From Mangrovimonas futianensis (GTDB lineage: Bacteria; Bacteroidota; Bacteroidia; Flavobacteriales; Flavobacteriaceae): a stretch of DNA of 64,000 bases. The translations under genes were made by a program, and so were the position numbers. Location: positions 1 through 64,000 of the forward strand of contig NZ_JAJJNF010000003.1 in NCBI RefSeq assembly GCF_021245805.1. The letters are read 5' to 3'. Of this stretch, positions 26,235 to 34,543 are shown one piece after another; the first letter of the stretch is position 1, and the number at the start of each line of letters is the position of its first letter. Below the pieces are notes generated by a model, which made no database searches, had not been told where the DNA came from, and saw nothing but the letters and a program-made list of their open reading frames with translations.

Positions 26235-26531
26235 ATGGCAAAATTTTCAGAAATAGTTGCTTCATCTCAACCTACTTTGGTTGATTTTTATGCCGATTGG
26301 TGTGGTCCGTGCAAAATGATGGCTCCTATCCTAGAACAGGTTAAAGAAAGCTTGGGTGATAAGGTTAGGATTATCAAAATTGACGTGGACAAGAACCAAG
26401 CCTTATCAGCAAAATATGCCATTAGAAGCATACCTACCCTTATGTTATTTAAGCAAGGGGAAATTTTGTGGAAACAACCTGGTGTTCTTCAAGAAAGAGA
26501 TTTGACCCAGAAAATTCTAACATCCATTTAG
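26235..26531 (+). CDS. trxA: Thioredoxin
   Basis: 98 residues. Cytosolic thioredoxin with WCGPCKM active site and the cis-Pro SIPTLMLF motif. It probably keeps persulfide-handling cysteines reduced or releases sulfide from persulfides. 20 bp after DUF2490; last clear member of the operator 4 unit. Confidence 0.93.
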   Translation: MAKFSEIVASSQPTLVDFYADWCGPCKMMAPILEQVKESLGDKVRIIKIDVDKNQALSAKYAIRSIPTLMLFKQGEILWKQPGVLQERDLTQKILTSI

Positions 26532-26657
26532 GACTTTTATAATAAAGGATCAAAAGGAATCTAATTTTTTTGGTTAGATATAAGTGTAAATGGATGTTTT
26601 AGAGCATATTATTGCTTAACTTTAGGTGAACTATAAACTTGCTAAAAGATTAATGTC

Positions 26658-26858
26658 ATGAAAAATAACATGGGAAATCCAGACAGGACCATTCGACTTT
26701 TATTGGCTGTCGTTTTTATTGCCTTAGGGTATTTTAATATCATAGAAGGTACGATTGCAATTATTCTGTATGTTTTGGCCGCAGTTTTTATCCTAACCAG
26801 CTTGGTCGGTTTTTGTCCGCTATATCCTATTTTAGGAATAAATACTTGTAAGAAATAG
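26658..26858 (+). CDS. DUF2892 (YgaP-like) membrane protein
   Basis: 66 residues with two transmembrane helices. The DUF2892 motif NMGNPDRTIRLLLAVV and the ending CPLYPILGINTCKK are typical. In E. coli YgaP the same membrane domain is fused to a rhodanese, so a link to sulfur chemistry is plausible. It has its own possible -7 box (TAACTTTA, 26617-26624) but no palindromic operator. Confidence 0.88.
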   Translation: MKNNMGNPDRTIRLLLAVVFIALGYFNIIEGTIAIILYVLAAVFILTSLVGFCPLYPILGINTCKK

Positions 26859-26899
26859 ATTGTAGTCAGATTTCTAAGTTCTTTGTAAATAAACAATCT

Positions 26900-26943
26900 G
26901 TAACAAAGGTTACTGAATAAATTGTGACCTTGAGGTATCTTTA
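26900..26943 (+). promoter_or_regulatory. Operator 5 plus -7 box, upstream of sqr
   Basis: GTAAC-AAAG-GTTAC at 26900-26913 and TATCTTTA at 26936-26943; centre-to-box distance 29.5 bp. Confidence 0.82.
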
Positions 26944-26963
26944 TAGTGTAAAATTTTGACGAG

Positions 26964-28226
26964 ATGAAATCACATTATCAAATACTTATTATTGGAGGAG
27001 GGACGGCTGGTATTATGACTGCAGCCCAATTAAAAAATCAAAATAAAAATTTTGATGTTGCAATTATAGAACCATCAGATACTCATTACTATCAACCAGC
27101 TTTTACTTTGGTAGCAGCTGGGACTTATGATTATGAAGATACCTCAAAGCCTATGAAAGAAGTTATTCCTTCTGGGGTGACTTGGATTAAGGATTTTGCA
27201 ACTGGATTTATTCCAGAGAAAAATACTGTTTCAACCAAAGATAATGGAGATATTTCCTATGATTATCTAGTTGTTGCACCAGGATTGGTGATGGCACCAG
27301 AGCTCATTGAAGGACTTCCTGAAGCTATGGAGAAAGGAGTGGTTTGTAGTATTTATACCAATCCAAAACATGTATGGGAAACCTTGAAAAATTTTAAAGG
27401 AGGTAATGCCGTATTTACCCAACCAACCACCCCAATAAAATGTGGTGGGGCACCACAAAAAATAGCTTACTTATCTGCTGATTATTTCAGAAAACATGAT
27501 CTTTTAGATAAAACTAATGTGGTATTTGCTACCCCAGGTAGTGTTATTTTTGGTGTGAAACCCATTAAAAAAACATTAGAGAAGGTTATCAATAGATATG
27601 GTATGCATTTCAAACCTTTTTATGCTCCAGTGAAGATTGATGCGGATAAAAAATTGGTTTATTTTAAAAATGTTGACCCTGATGAAAGCAATTGTTATGT
27701 GACTGAAGACAATTCTTTAGGAGAAAAAATGTCTGGAGAAACAGTAGTTGAAATGCCATTTGATATGTTGCATTTAGCACCACCTCAAACGGCACCAAAA
27801 TTTGTTAAGGAATCAAGTCTGGTAAACGCTGATGGCTGGTTAGATGTTGACTTACACTCGTTACAGCATAACAAGTATGAAAACATATTTGGCTTGGGAG
27901 ATGTTGCAGGGTTGCCAACCGCAAAAACAGGGGCTGCAGTTAGAAAACAAGTGCCTGTAGTAATTGATAACATAAAAAAACTTATGGCGTCACAGAAAGC
28001 AACCAACAAGAAATATAACGGATATTCTTCTTGTCCTTTGATAACTGGATATGGTAAAATGGCTTTGGCTGAATTTGACTATGACGGCAATTTTACTCCA
28101 GACCCTAAGTTAAAACAAATGCTAATTTTTGATAGTTCTAAGGAGCATTATAGATTGTGGTTGTTGAAAAAATATGGATTGCCTTATTTGTATTGGAACA
28201 AAATGTTAAAAGGCCAAAATGTATAA
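26964..28226 (+). CDS. sqr: Sulfide:quinone oxidoreductase, type II-like
   Basis: 420 residues. N-terminal FAD Rossmann motif GGGTAGIMTA (~11-20), second nucleotide site and the FGLGDVAGLPTAKTGAAVRKQ FAD motif near residue 309. Cysteines C160 (KCGGAPQK) and C357 (YSSCPLITGYGK) correspond to the two redox-active cysteines of mitochondrial/type II SQR; C128 is a third. It oxidises sulfide and passes electrons to quinone, yielding persulfide for the CstB-like enzymes. Membrane attachment is probably through the C-terminal amphipathic helices (YRLWLLKKYGLPYLYW). Confidence 0.9.
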   Translation: MKSHYQILIIGGGTAGIMTAAQLKNQNKNFDVAIIEPSDTHYYQPAFTLVAAGTYDYEDTSKPMKEVIPSGVTWIKDFATGFIPEKNTVSTKDNGDISYDYLVVAPGLVMAPELIEGLPEAMEKGVVCSIYTNPKHVWETLKNFKGGNAVFTQPTTPIKCGGAPQKIAYLSADYFRKHDLLDKTNVVFATPGSVIFGVKPIKKTLEKVINRYGMHFKPFYAPVKIDADKKLVYFKNVDPDESNCYVTEDNSLGEKMSGETVVEMPFDMLHLAPPQTAPKFVKESSLVNADGWLDVDLHSLQHNKYENIFGLGDVAGLPTAKTGAAVRKQVPVVIDNIKKLMASQKATNKKYNGYSSCPLITGYGKMALAEFDYDGNFTPDPKLKQMLIFDSSKEHYRLWLLKKYGLPYLYWNKMLKGQNV

Positions 28227-28262
28227 TTAGATTGATGTAATTAGATTTTTAGTTAGGTAGGG

Positions 28263-28294
28263 AAGAGATGGTAGAATCCATCTCTTCTCTTTTA
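28263..28294 (+). terminator. Terminator after sqr
   Basis: 9-bp stem AAGAGATGG/CCATCTCTT with a 6-nt loop; the T tract is interrupted (CTCTTTT). Confidence 0.65.
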
Positions 28295-28307
28295 ACGATA
28301 TTTAAGT

Positions 28308-28904
28308 ATGAAAGACTTTTGGAATAACAGATATCAAGAAGAGGAGTATACCTATGGCACAAGGCCCAATGAATATTTTAAGGAAAAGTTGCGGGATTTA
28401 AATCAGGGAAGCCTTCTATTACCTGCCGAAGGTCAAGGTAGAAATGCGGTTTATGCCGCATTACAATATTGGGAGGTTACGGCCTTTGATTACAGTGAAG
28501 TAGGAAGGAAGAAAGCACTTGAATTGGCTGCGAAGAATGGGGTGGAATTTAATTATCAAGTCTGCGATGCTCTAGATTTTGAATCAGAGACGCTGTTTGA
28601 TGTGATAGGATTTAGTTTTACTCATTTTCCTGTATCCATCCAAAAACAAGTATTCCAAAACCTATTGAAATTTTTGAAGCCAGGGGGGCATGTGATTTTT
28701 GAGGGTTTTTCAAAAGAACAATTGAATTTTAGTTCCGGTGGACCGAAAGATAAAGATATGTTGTTCTCACCGGATGAGGTAAAGGACTATTTTGATGGTC
28801 TGGAATTTTTAGAATTGAGAAAAGATTTTATTATTCTTGATGAGGGTGAATATCATCAAGGTGAAGCCTCAGTCATCAGGTTTTTTGCAAAAAAAGCCTT
28901 TTGA
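28308..28904 (+). CDS. Class I SAM methyltransferase (TPMT/TehB-like)
   Basis: 198 residues. SAM-binding motif I is LLLPAEGQGRNAVYAA, an atypical form seen in the thiopurine/chalcogen methyltransferase group, followed by FDYSEVG. Members methylate small soft nucleophiles such as thiols, tellurite or selenite. Its position beside SQR makes thiol or sulfide methylation worth considering, but the substrate is unknown. Confidence 0.8.
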   Translation: MKDFWNNRYQEEEYTYGTRPNEYFKEKLRDLNQGSLLLPAEGQGRNAVYAALQYWEVTAFDYSEVGRKKALELAAKNGVEFNYQVCDALDFESETLFDVIGFSFTHFPVSIQKQVFQNLLKFLKPGGHVIFEGFSKEQLNFSSGGPKDKDMLFSPDEVKDYFDGLEFLELRKDFIILDEGEYHQGEASVIRFFAKKAF

Positions 28905-29022
28905 AGTATGAAATGATAGTTAGAGTTTTTTTACTAAAAATCACTTGTGTTAAATTTTTAATTACAGCTAGAAATGAAGTTTTATTATTGGTATTTATGG
29001 CTGTGTTCCTTAGTTAAATTCT

Positions 29023-29030
29023 TAAATTTG
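29023..29030 (+). promoter_or_regulatory. -7 box for cydAB
   Basis: TAAATTTG, 23 bp before the cydA ATG. No GTAAC-N4-GTTAC palindrome lies at the 29.5-bp position, so cydAB seems not to share the direct control of its neighbours. Confidence 0.55.
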
Positions 29031-29053
29031 ATAAGCTAAAATTAATTGCCTTT

Positions 29054-30385
29054 ATGGAGGATATGCTTTTCTACGATCGAATGCAATTTGCGTTCACAAT
29101 AACCTTCCATTATTTATTTCCACAACTTACCATGGGACTGTCTTTAATGATTGTCTACTTTAAATGGAAATATCTTCGGTCTCATTTAGAGAAGTACAAT
29201 GATGCCGCCAAGTTTTGGATGAAAATTTTTGCTCTTAATTTTGCTATGGGAGTGGTGACAGGAATCCCAATGGAATTTCAATTTGGAACCAATTGGGCTA
29301 AATTTTCGGAACTAACTGGAGGTATTATAGGACAAACCTTAGCCATGGAGGGGATGTTTTCCTTTTTCTTGGAATCTTCTTTTCTTGGTTTGTTTCTTTT
29401 TGGAGAAAAACTTTTAGGCCATAAACTTCATTTTGTAACTGGTTTTTTGGTTTTTCTTGGCTCTTGGGCAAGCGGTTTCCTTATCATTGCCACTCATTCC
29501 TGGATGCAATATCCAGTGGGGTATGAGATTCTAGAAAACGGAAAGTTTGTTTTGAACAATTTTTCAGCACTATTTTCAAATCCTTGGTTGTGGCCCTCAT
29601 TTTTACATAATCAAGCTGCTTCTGTAGTGACTAGTTCCTTTGTAGTGACTGCTGTTGGAGCCTTCTATATTTTGAATAATAAACATCTTGAGTTTGGAAA
29701 ATTATTCCTAAAAACGGGCATTATTTTTGGTTTGATTTCAACAATTTTGGTAGCATTTCCTACTGGAGATTTAGCAGCTAAAAATGTGGTGGAACATCAA
29801 CCGGTAACCTTTGCTGCTATGGAAGGTATTTTTGAAACAGAAGATGGGGGTTCTGAAATAATCCTTATAGGACAACCTAATATCTTAGATAAGAAGTTAG
29901 ACAATAAAATTGCGGTTCCTAACATATTAAGCTTTTTGACCTATCAAAAGTGGGATGCTGAAATTAAAGGATTAAATGAATTTGATGCCGATTTGTATCC
30001 AACCAATATTCCTGGATTGTATTATTCTTACCACATTATGGTGGGGCTGGGAACCATTTTTATTGGGTTAATGCTTTTAGCTTTTATACAGTTGAAGCGA
30101 AAGAAACTATTTCAAACCAAAAAGTTATTATGGGCGCTATTGTTTATGGTTCCATTTCCGTATATCGCCAATACTACAGGTTGGTATACGGCAGAACTGG
30201 GTAGACAACCATGGTTGGTCTATAATTTACTGAGAACCTCAGAAGGGGCCTCACCAACAGTGTCTTCAGGGAATACCTTGTTTACGCTTTTAGGGTTTAT
30301 CGGCCTTTATTTACTGTTAGGAATGTTGTTTTTAATTTTAGTGGGGAAAATTATTTATAAAGGGCCACATCCCGTAAAATCGTAA
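29054..30385 (+). CDS. cydA: Cytochrome bd quinol oxidase subunit I
   Basis: 443 residues, about nine transmembrane helices. H19 in TITFHYLFPQ is the haem b595-type ligand, and the GRQPW motif lies near the C-terminal quinol/haem region. The short length means the Q-loop is of the short type. It reduces O2 with quinol at high affinity; bd oxidases are relatively resistant to sulfide, so pairing with SQR gives a sulfide-tolerant respiratory route. Start 29054 fits the -7 box. Confidence 0.95.
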   Translation: MEDMLFYDRMQFAFTITFHYLFPQLTMGLSLMIVYFKWKYLRSHLEKYNDAAKFWMKIFALNFAMGVVTGIPMEFQFGTNWAKFSELTGGIIGQTLAMEGMFSFFLESSFLGLFLFGEKLLGHKLHFVTGFLVFLGSWASGFLIIATHSWMQYPVGYEILENGKFVLNNFSALFSNPWLWPSFLHNQAASVVTSSFVVTAVGAFYILNNKHLEFGKLFLKTGIIFGLISTILVAFPTGDLAAKNVVEHQPVTFAAMEGIFETEDGGSEIILIGQPNILDKKLDNKIAVPNILSFLTYQKWDAEIKGLNEFDADLYPTNIPGLYYSYHIMVGLGTIFIGLMLLAFIQLKRKKLFQTKKLLWALLFMVPFPYIANTTGWYTAELGRQPWLVYNLLRTSEGASPTVSSGNTLFTLLGFIGLYLLLGMLFLILVGKIIYKGPHPVKS

Positions 30386-30387
30386 TT

Positions 30388-31464
30388 ATGGAATTATTTT
30401 GGTATATCGTACTTATGTTTATGTTAGCCATATATGTGGTTTTAGATGGTTATGACTTTGGAGCTGGTATTATTCATTTGTTTTTCGCAAAATCAGAGGA
30501 AGATAAAAAAGCAATTACTAAATCTATAGGTCCATTTTGGGATGCTAATGAGGTCTGGTTGATTGCTTCTGGGGGTGTTTTGTTTTTTGCTTTCCCTACA
30601 TTGTATGCCTCTTCATTCAGTGGTTTTTATTTGCCCTTAATGATGATTTTATGGTTGTTAATTTTTAGAGCCGTTGGTTTGGAATTGAGAGGGCAAGTTC
30701 ACAATAAAATGTGGGAAAGTATCTGGGATAAGGCATTTGGTATCTCAAGTTTATTGTTGGCATTGTTTTTTGGGATAGCTCTAGGAAATGTGGTAAGAGG
30801 TGTGAACTTGGGAATGGTTGAAAATGGAGTGTCTGCACATGAACCTCATTATTTTTTTCTGCCATTATGGAATCCTACTTTTAGTCCGAAAGCGGTGCAT
30901 CTGGGTATTATAGATTGGTTTACCATTCTTCTGGGTATAATTGCAGTTGTTATTTTAACCATCCATGGAGCCAATTGGATCATTTTTAAAACCAATTCTT
31001 CTTTGAATAAGAAATTAAGAAAGGCCATATTTATTTTGAACTTTATTCTAATGGCTTTGGTAATTGTTTCTGTTTTAACATGGCATATTATTGAACCAAA
31101 TCCATTTGATAATTTTATAAAGAACCCATATTTATGGGTGTTTCCAGTTTTAATGGTTGTCGGGCTATTTGGATTGTTTCGTATTAGAAGCTTTAAGAAG
31201 GACGGTACAGGACTTATTTTCTCAACGTTATTTCTTGTTGGTGGTTTTGCATCAACTGCGGCTTCCATCTTTCCAAACTTGTTGCCATCTACCAATTCTT
31301 TAAACCCCTCATTAACTATTTACAATATGGCAGCCGATGATTATGGGTTGTCAGTAGGGATTAAGTGGTTTGCTGTTGCTATTCTATTAGTCGCAGTTTA
31401 TTTTTTCATTCAATACAAGGTTTTTAAAGGTAAGATGGATCATGTGAGCTATGGAGAACACTAA
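30388..31464 (+). CDS. cydB: Cytochrome bd quinol oxidase subunit II
   Basis: 358 residues, eight or more transmembrane helices, with the family motif LDGYDFGAGI in helix 1 and FWDANEVWL. Structural partner of CydA; begins 2 bp after its stop. No cydX-like short frame was seen directly downstream. Confidence 0.95.
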   Translation: MELFWYIVLMFMLAIYVVLDGYDFGAGIIHLFFAKSEEDKKAITKSIGPFWDANEVWLIASGGVLFFAFPTLYASSFSGFYLPLMMILWLLIFRAVGLELRGQVHNKMWESIWDKAFGISSLLLALFFGIALGNVVRGVNLGMVENGVSAHEPHYFFLPLWNPTFSPKAVHLGIIDWFTILLGIIAVVILTIHGANWIIFKTNSSLNKKLRKAIFILNFILMALVIVSVLTWHIIEPNPFDNFIKNPYLWVFPVLMVVGLFGLFRIRSFKKDGTGLIFSTLFLVGGFASTAASIFPNLLPSTNSLNPSLTIYNMAADDYGLSVGIKWFAVAILLVAVYFFIQYKVFKGKMDHVSYGEH

Positions 31465-31480
31465 GTTTTTGGGTGATTAA

Positions 31481-31524
31481 GTAACAAATGTTACATACAA
31501 TAGGCTTATATTGCCGTTACTTTG
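31481..31524 (+). promoter_or_regulatory. Operator 6 plus -7 box, upstream of the split YeeE genes
   Basis: GTAAC-AAAT-GTTAC at 31481-31494 and TTACTTTG at 31517-31524 (one mismatch to TAnnTTTG); centre-to-box distance 29.5 bp. It also rules out the upstream TTG start at 31511. Confidence 0.8.
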
Positions 31525-31549
31525 TACAATAATTAATTTGAATAAAATT

Positions 31550-32107
31550 ATGGATTTTATTTTGGAGCCATGGCCTTGGTATGTGTCTGGGCCATTAATA
31601 GCGTTTGTGATGTTTCTACTTTTAAAAGTCGGAAAGGAATTTGGAATGTCTTCTAACTTGAGAACTTTATGTACCATATGTGGTGCAGATAAGAATTGCG
31701 AGTTCTTTTGTTTTGACTGGAAGAAGCAACGTTGGAATTTGTTGGTGGTTGTAGGTACAATCATTGGAGGTTTTATTGCCTCTCATTATTTATCTAACTC
31801 CACAGCAGTTGATATCAGTGCTAATTCTATTGCTTCTTTAAAGGAGTTGGGTTTTGACAGTGCGGGCTCTTCTTATTTGCCTTCAGAAATGTTTGATTTA
31901 TCTGTTTTATCAAATTTTAAAATCTTGTCATTATTGATTATTGGAGGTTTTCTTATTGGATTTGGATCAAGATATGCAGGTGGATGTACTTCGGGTCATG
32001 CTATTTCGGGTTTGAGTAATTTACAACTACCTTCATTAATTGCTGTTATAGGCTTCTTTATTGGAGGTTTGGTAATGGTGCATTTATTATTCCCATTAAT
32101 ATTTTAA
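31550..32107 (+). CDS. YeeE/YedE-family transporter, half A
   Basis: 185 residues from the ATG at 31550; a longer frame begins inside the promoter and is rejected. About four transmembrane helices, a Cys-rich loop (CTICGADKNCEFFC) and the signature GSRYAGGCTSGHAISG with the conserved Cys of YeeE/TsuA thiosulfate channels. With the next gene it forms a split two-subunit version (PmpA/PmpB-like). It probably imports thiosulfate or another sulfur species. Confidence 0.86.
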   Translation: MDFILEPWPWYVSGPLIAFVMFLLLKVGKEFGMSSNLRTLCTICGADKNCEFFCFDWKKQRWNLLVVVGTIIGGFIASHYLSNSTAVDISANSIASLKELGFDSAGSSYLPSEMFDLSVLSNFKILSLLIIGGFLIGFGSRYAGGCTSGHAISGLSNLQLPSLIAVIGFFIGGLVMVHLLFPLIF

Positions 32108-32110
32108 ATT

Positions 32111-32530
32111 ATGATGAAGAAAACAATAACATATTTGGTGATAGGAATGCTGTTTGGAATTACCATGTTTAAATCAGAAGCGGCTTCATGGTTTAGAATT
32201 TATGAAATGTTTCAATTTGATGCTTTCCATATGTATGGTATAATTGGATCTGCATTGGCTATAGGCGTAGTTATGGTTCAAGTCATTAAAAGAAAACATA
32301 TAAAAGATACAACTGGAAAGGAAATTAGCTTTTCGCCTAAGGACATGAGTATTAGCCGCTATTTAATAGGAGGCATTATTTTTGGACTGGGATGGGGACT
32401 TGCAGGAGCCTGTCCAGGTCCTATGTTTACTTTATTGGGAGCAGGGTTTCTGCCAATCTTGGTAGTGATCGTATCTGCTCTTTTAGGAACTTATGTTTAC
32501 GGATTATTAAGAAATAAATTACCACACTAA
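32111..32530 (+). CDS. YeeE/YedE-family transporter, half B (DUF6691)
   Basis: 139 residues, four transmembrane helices, with the matching half-signature GLGWGLAGACPGPMFTLLGAG. Starts 3 bp after half A. Thiosulfate-channel activity of the family in E. coli (TsuA/YeeE) supports a sulfur transport role here. Followed by a strong terminator that closes the island. Confidence 0.86.
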   Translation: MMKKTITYLVIGMLFGITMFKSEAASWFRIYEMFQFDAFHMYGIIGSALAIGVVMVQVIKRKHIKDTTGKEISFSPKDMSISRYLIGGIIFGLGWGLAGACPGPMFTLLGAGFLPILVVIVSALLGTYVYGLLRNKLPH

Positions 32531-32556
32531 GAACTAGGTAATTATTAATAGCGATG

Positions 32557-32587
32557 AACCACGGAATCTTTTCGTGGTTTTTTTTTT
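32557..32587 (+). terminator. Terminator closing the sulfur island
   Basis: Stem AACCACG/CGTGGTT, 9-nt loop, and nine or more T. Confidence 0.87.
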
Positions 32588-32738
32588 AATCTAAGGCTTG
32601 TTTGGTCACATAAGCTCGCCACCCAATAATGGCTAATTGCCATTTTTTAGCTTTTGCAAGATCTAATTTTTGTTTGGTGAAACTTGGTAAGACGTACCTA
32701 TTTATTGAAGCTAAAAACTTAAAAAACCTGGATTTCAT
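32586..32738 (-). CDS. Small basic flavobacterial protein, often mislabelled SsrA-binding protein
   Basis: 50 residues from Met at 32738 (MKSRFFKFLASINRYVLPSFTKQ...). It resembles a ~50-residue flavobacterial family with a conserved end, LAIIGWRAYVTKQALD, that databases often label SsrA-binding protein although it is far too short to be SmpB; I recognise it from memory only. The frame extends to 32849 but the extra N-terminal residues look non-family. Its stop codon lies at the end of the island terminator on the opposite strand. Confidence 0.65.
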   Translation of the reverse strand: MKSRFFKFLASINRYVLPSFTKQKLDLAKAKKWQLAIIGWRAYVTKQALD

Positions 32739-32849
32739 GTTTCGTAATACTCTGTAATGTTTAAAAATAGTAAAACTTATTCTAGAACTAAGTTTTACAG
32801 AGACATTTTTAGAACATTGAACAAATAAGGTCAATGAGATACAAAGCAA

Positions 32850-33211
32850 TAGCGATCATAATTTTGAGGTTTTAAAAGTTAATAGTTTAATTGTTTTTTC
32901 AATATACAATGACCGAATAATTTTCTCCAAATGTTTTGCTTGAAATTGATGAAATTGATTTCTGATTTAAAAGTGTTTTAGGTGTTTTTTATTTCAAAAT
33001 GAAACTTTAATCTCTTGAAGATGATTTCAAAATATAGTTTAAATTCGTTCTTTAAGTTTTGTTTTGTAACTTTTCTAGGTGATTTTTGATGGTTTTTTGG
33101 TTCTATGTTCTAAAAATGGACACATTTTGAATGGTTTTGGGTGTACTTCATCTTTCTATGTGAAGAAAACAGTAGTTGTTTAGGAAAGAGAAAGAATCGC
33201 ATTGAAAGCAA
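32850..33211. other. AT-rich intergenic stretch with nothing recognised
   Basis: No frame longer than a few dozen codons, no tRNA, no repeat and no convincing promoter on either strand. Confidence 0.5.
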
Positions 33212-33238
33212 AAAACCAGCTAAATTTAGCTGGTTTTA
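33212..33238 (-). terminator. Terminator downstream of the M56 region
   Basis: Near-perfect palindrome AAAACCAGCTAAA/TTTAGCTGGTTTT, usable from the minus strand, 22 bp after the last stop of the M56 region. Confidence 0.75.
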
Positions 33239-33259
33239 AATAAATGAATTTTATTTTCT

Positions 33260-34543
33260 TTACTTCGTTTTAATGCTTATGACACCATCTTTGGCCTTAT
33301 CACCGTATGTTTCTATGGCTTTTTCGCCTTTGAGTACATCAATAGATTCAATTTTCTCCTTATCCATTTTCGAGACATCCTCTTTCGAGACTTCCTTTCC
33401 GTTGATTAAGTAAAGCGGATTTGCATTTGATGGACTAGCGAAGAAAAAATCACCAGATTTTTCTGAGTCAATTTCAATCTTTACATCTTCATCAGAGGTC
33501 CAAATCATAGGTTGATCTTCAGATTTGGTAACCCAAACATTCTTTGACACTTTTCCATCTTTATCGGTTTTGATTTCAATTATTTCTTGTGAATCTTTTT
33601 TTCGAAATTTAGTTGTACCCGCAACTTTGACTGTTTGTTTTTCTCCATCTTCATCTATAAAGATCATATCGCTTTCTCTAATTCCATCAACCTTGATTTC
33701 TACCGTGTCATCCTGAGGCTTTCTTATAACATATATAGGTTCTCCCTTTTCTTTTTGTTTCCAATTACCGATTGATATTTTGTTGCCATCTGAATTGTAT
33801 TGAATAACGATTGGGTTTATGGGAGTACTTGTTGATATTTGATAATTGGCGCTTAAATTGGTTCCCTTGGCCGTTATTTTAATTGCTATTATTTAACCTG
33901 GTTCGTTACGCTTAATTCCTTTGAATTTAATTTCAATACCTTCCTTTTTGAAATCATTCTTGACCTTGACCAAGTCTGCTTCCGTGAAATCCTTATTAAT
34001 AATTATTTCTGTGATGGTTTTACTTTGGTCAAAGGAAACCTTTCCATTAAAAATGATTGCACCATCCTTCGCTTGATTACCGTAGGTTTTAATAGCTTCT
34101 TTTTTTGGCATAAGTGTGATGGAGCTGTCTACAGTAAATTGTTTGGAGGGAATTTGGTATGTTTTTAAAGGTTTTCCATTAACAATGTAAAGTGGAGAGT
34201 CTCCTAACATCTTTTCCTCTTTTTCCACTTCTTTTAACATTCCTATGGTTCTTTCTCCCAAAAGCACAGTTGGATTCGATTGGGGAAAACGTTTATTGTC
34301 TGCTAATTGAAATAAAATGTCATCGCCATCACCCTGTTTTGAAATATTAAAGGAAGCAATCCCTTCTGCATTATCTTGTTTGTTAATAGTTAGGCGTTTG
34401 GTAAATTTTGAATCATTAAACTTTTTTGTGCTGATAGAAATCGTTTCAATAAGCTGATTTGAATTTCTTGTAAGATCTGTAAATTTAAATTGTAAATTCT
34501 TGTTGGTGAACATACCCTCTATCTTATTCAATTCTTGAGTGGT
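33260..34543 (-). pseudogene. C-terminal extension of the M56 protein, separated by in-frame stops
   Basis: From the TGA ending the M56 frame (34544-34546) the same frame continues for 216 codons (TTQELNKIEGMF...KRNEPG), meets a TAA (33893-33895), and continues again to the TAA at 33260. There is no frameshift. The sequence is the extension usual in flavobacterial M56/BlaR1-like proteins: TonB-plug-like repeats that end KAIKTYGNQAKDGAIIFNGK in one copy and KAIETYGDKAKDGVISIKTK in the other. Two nonsense codons in an otherwise clean frame indicate recent inactivation of the extension. The pieces could still be translated from internal starts, but that is less likely. Confidence 0.7.

Noticed and set aside
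26532..26657. A shared operator before DUF2892
   Set aside because: At the expected position (26581-26594) the bases do not match GTAAC-N4-GTTAC although a -7-like box is present.
28905..29053. A seventh GTAAC-N4-GTTAC site before cydAB
   Set aside because: The sequence at the expected position relative to the TAAATTTG box has no dyad.
31511..31549. Upstream TTG start for the first YeeE gene
   Set aside because: It lies inside the promoter of operator 6, before the likely transcription start.
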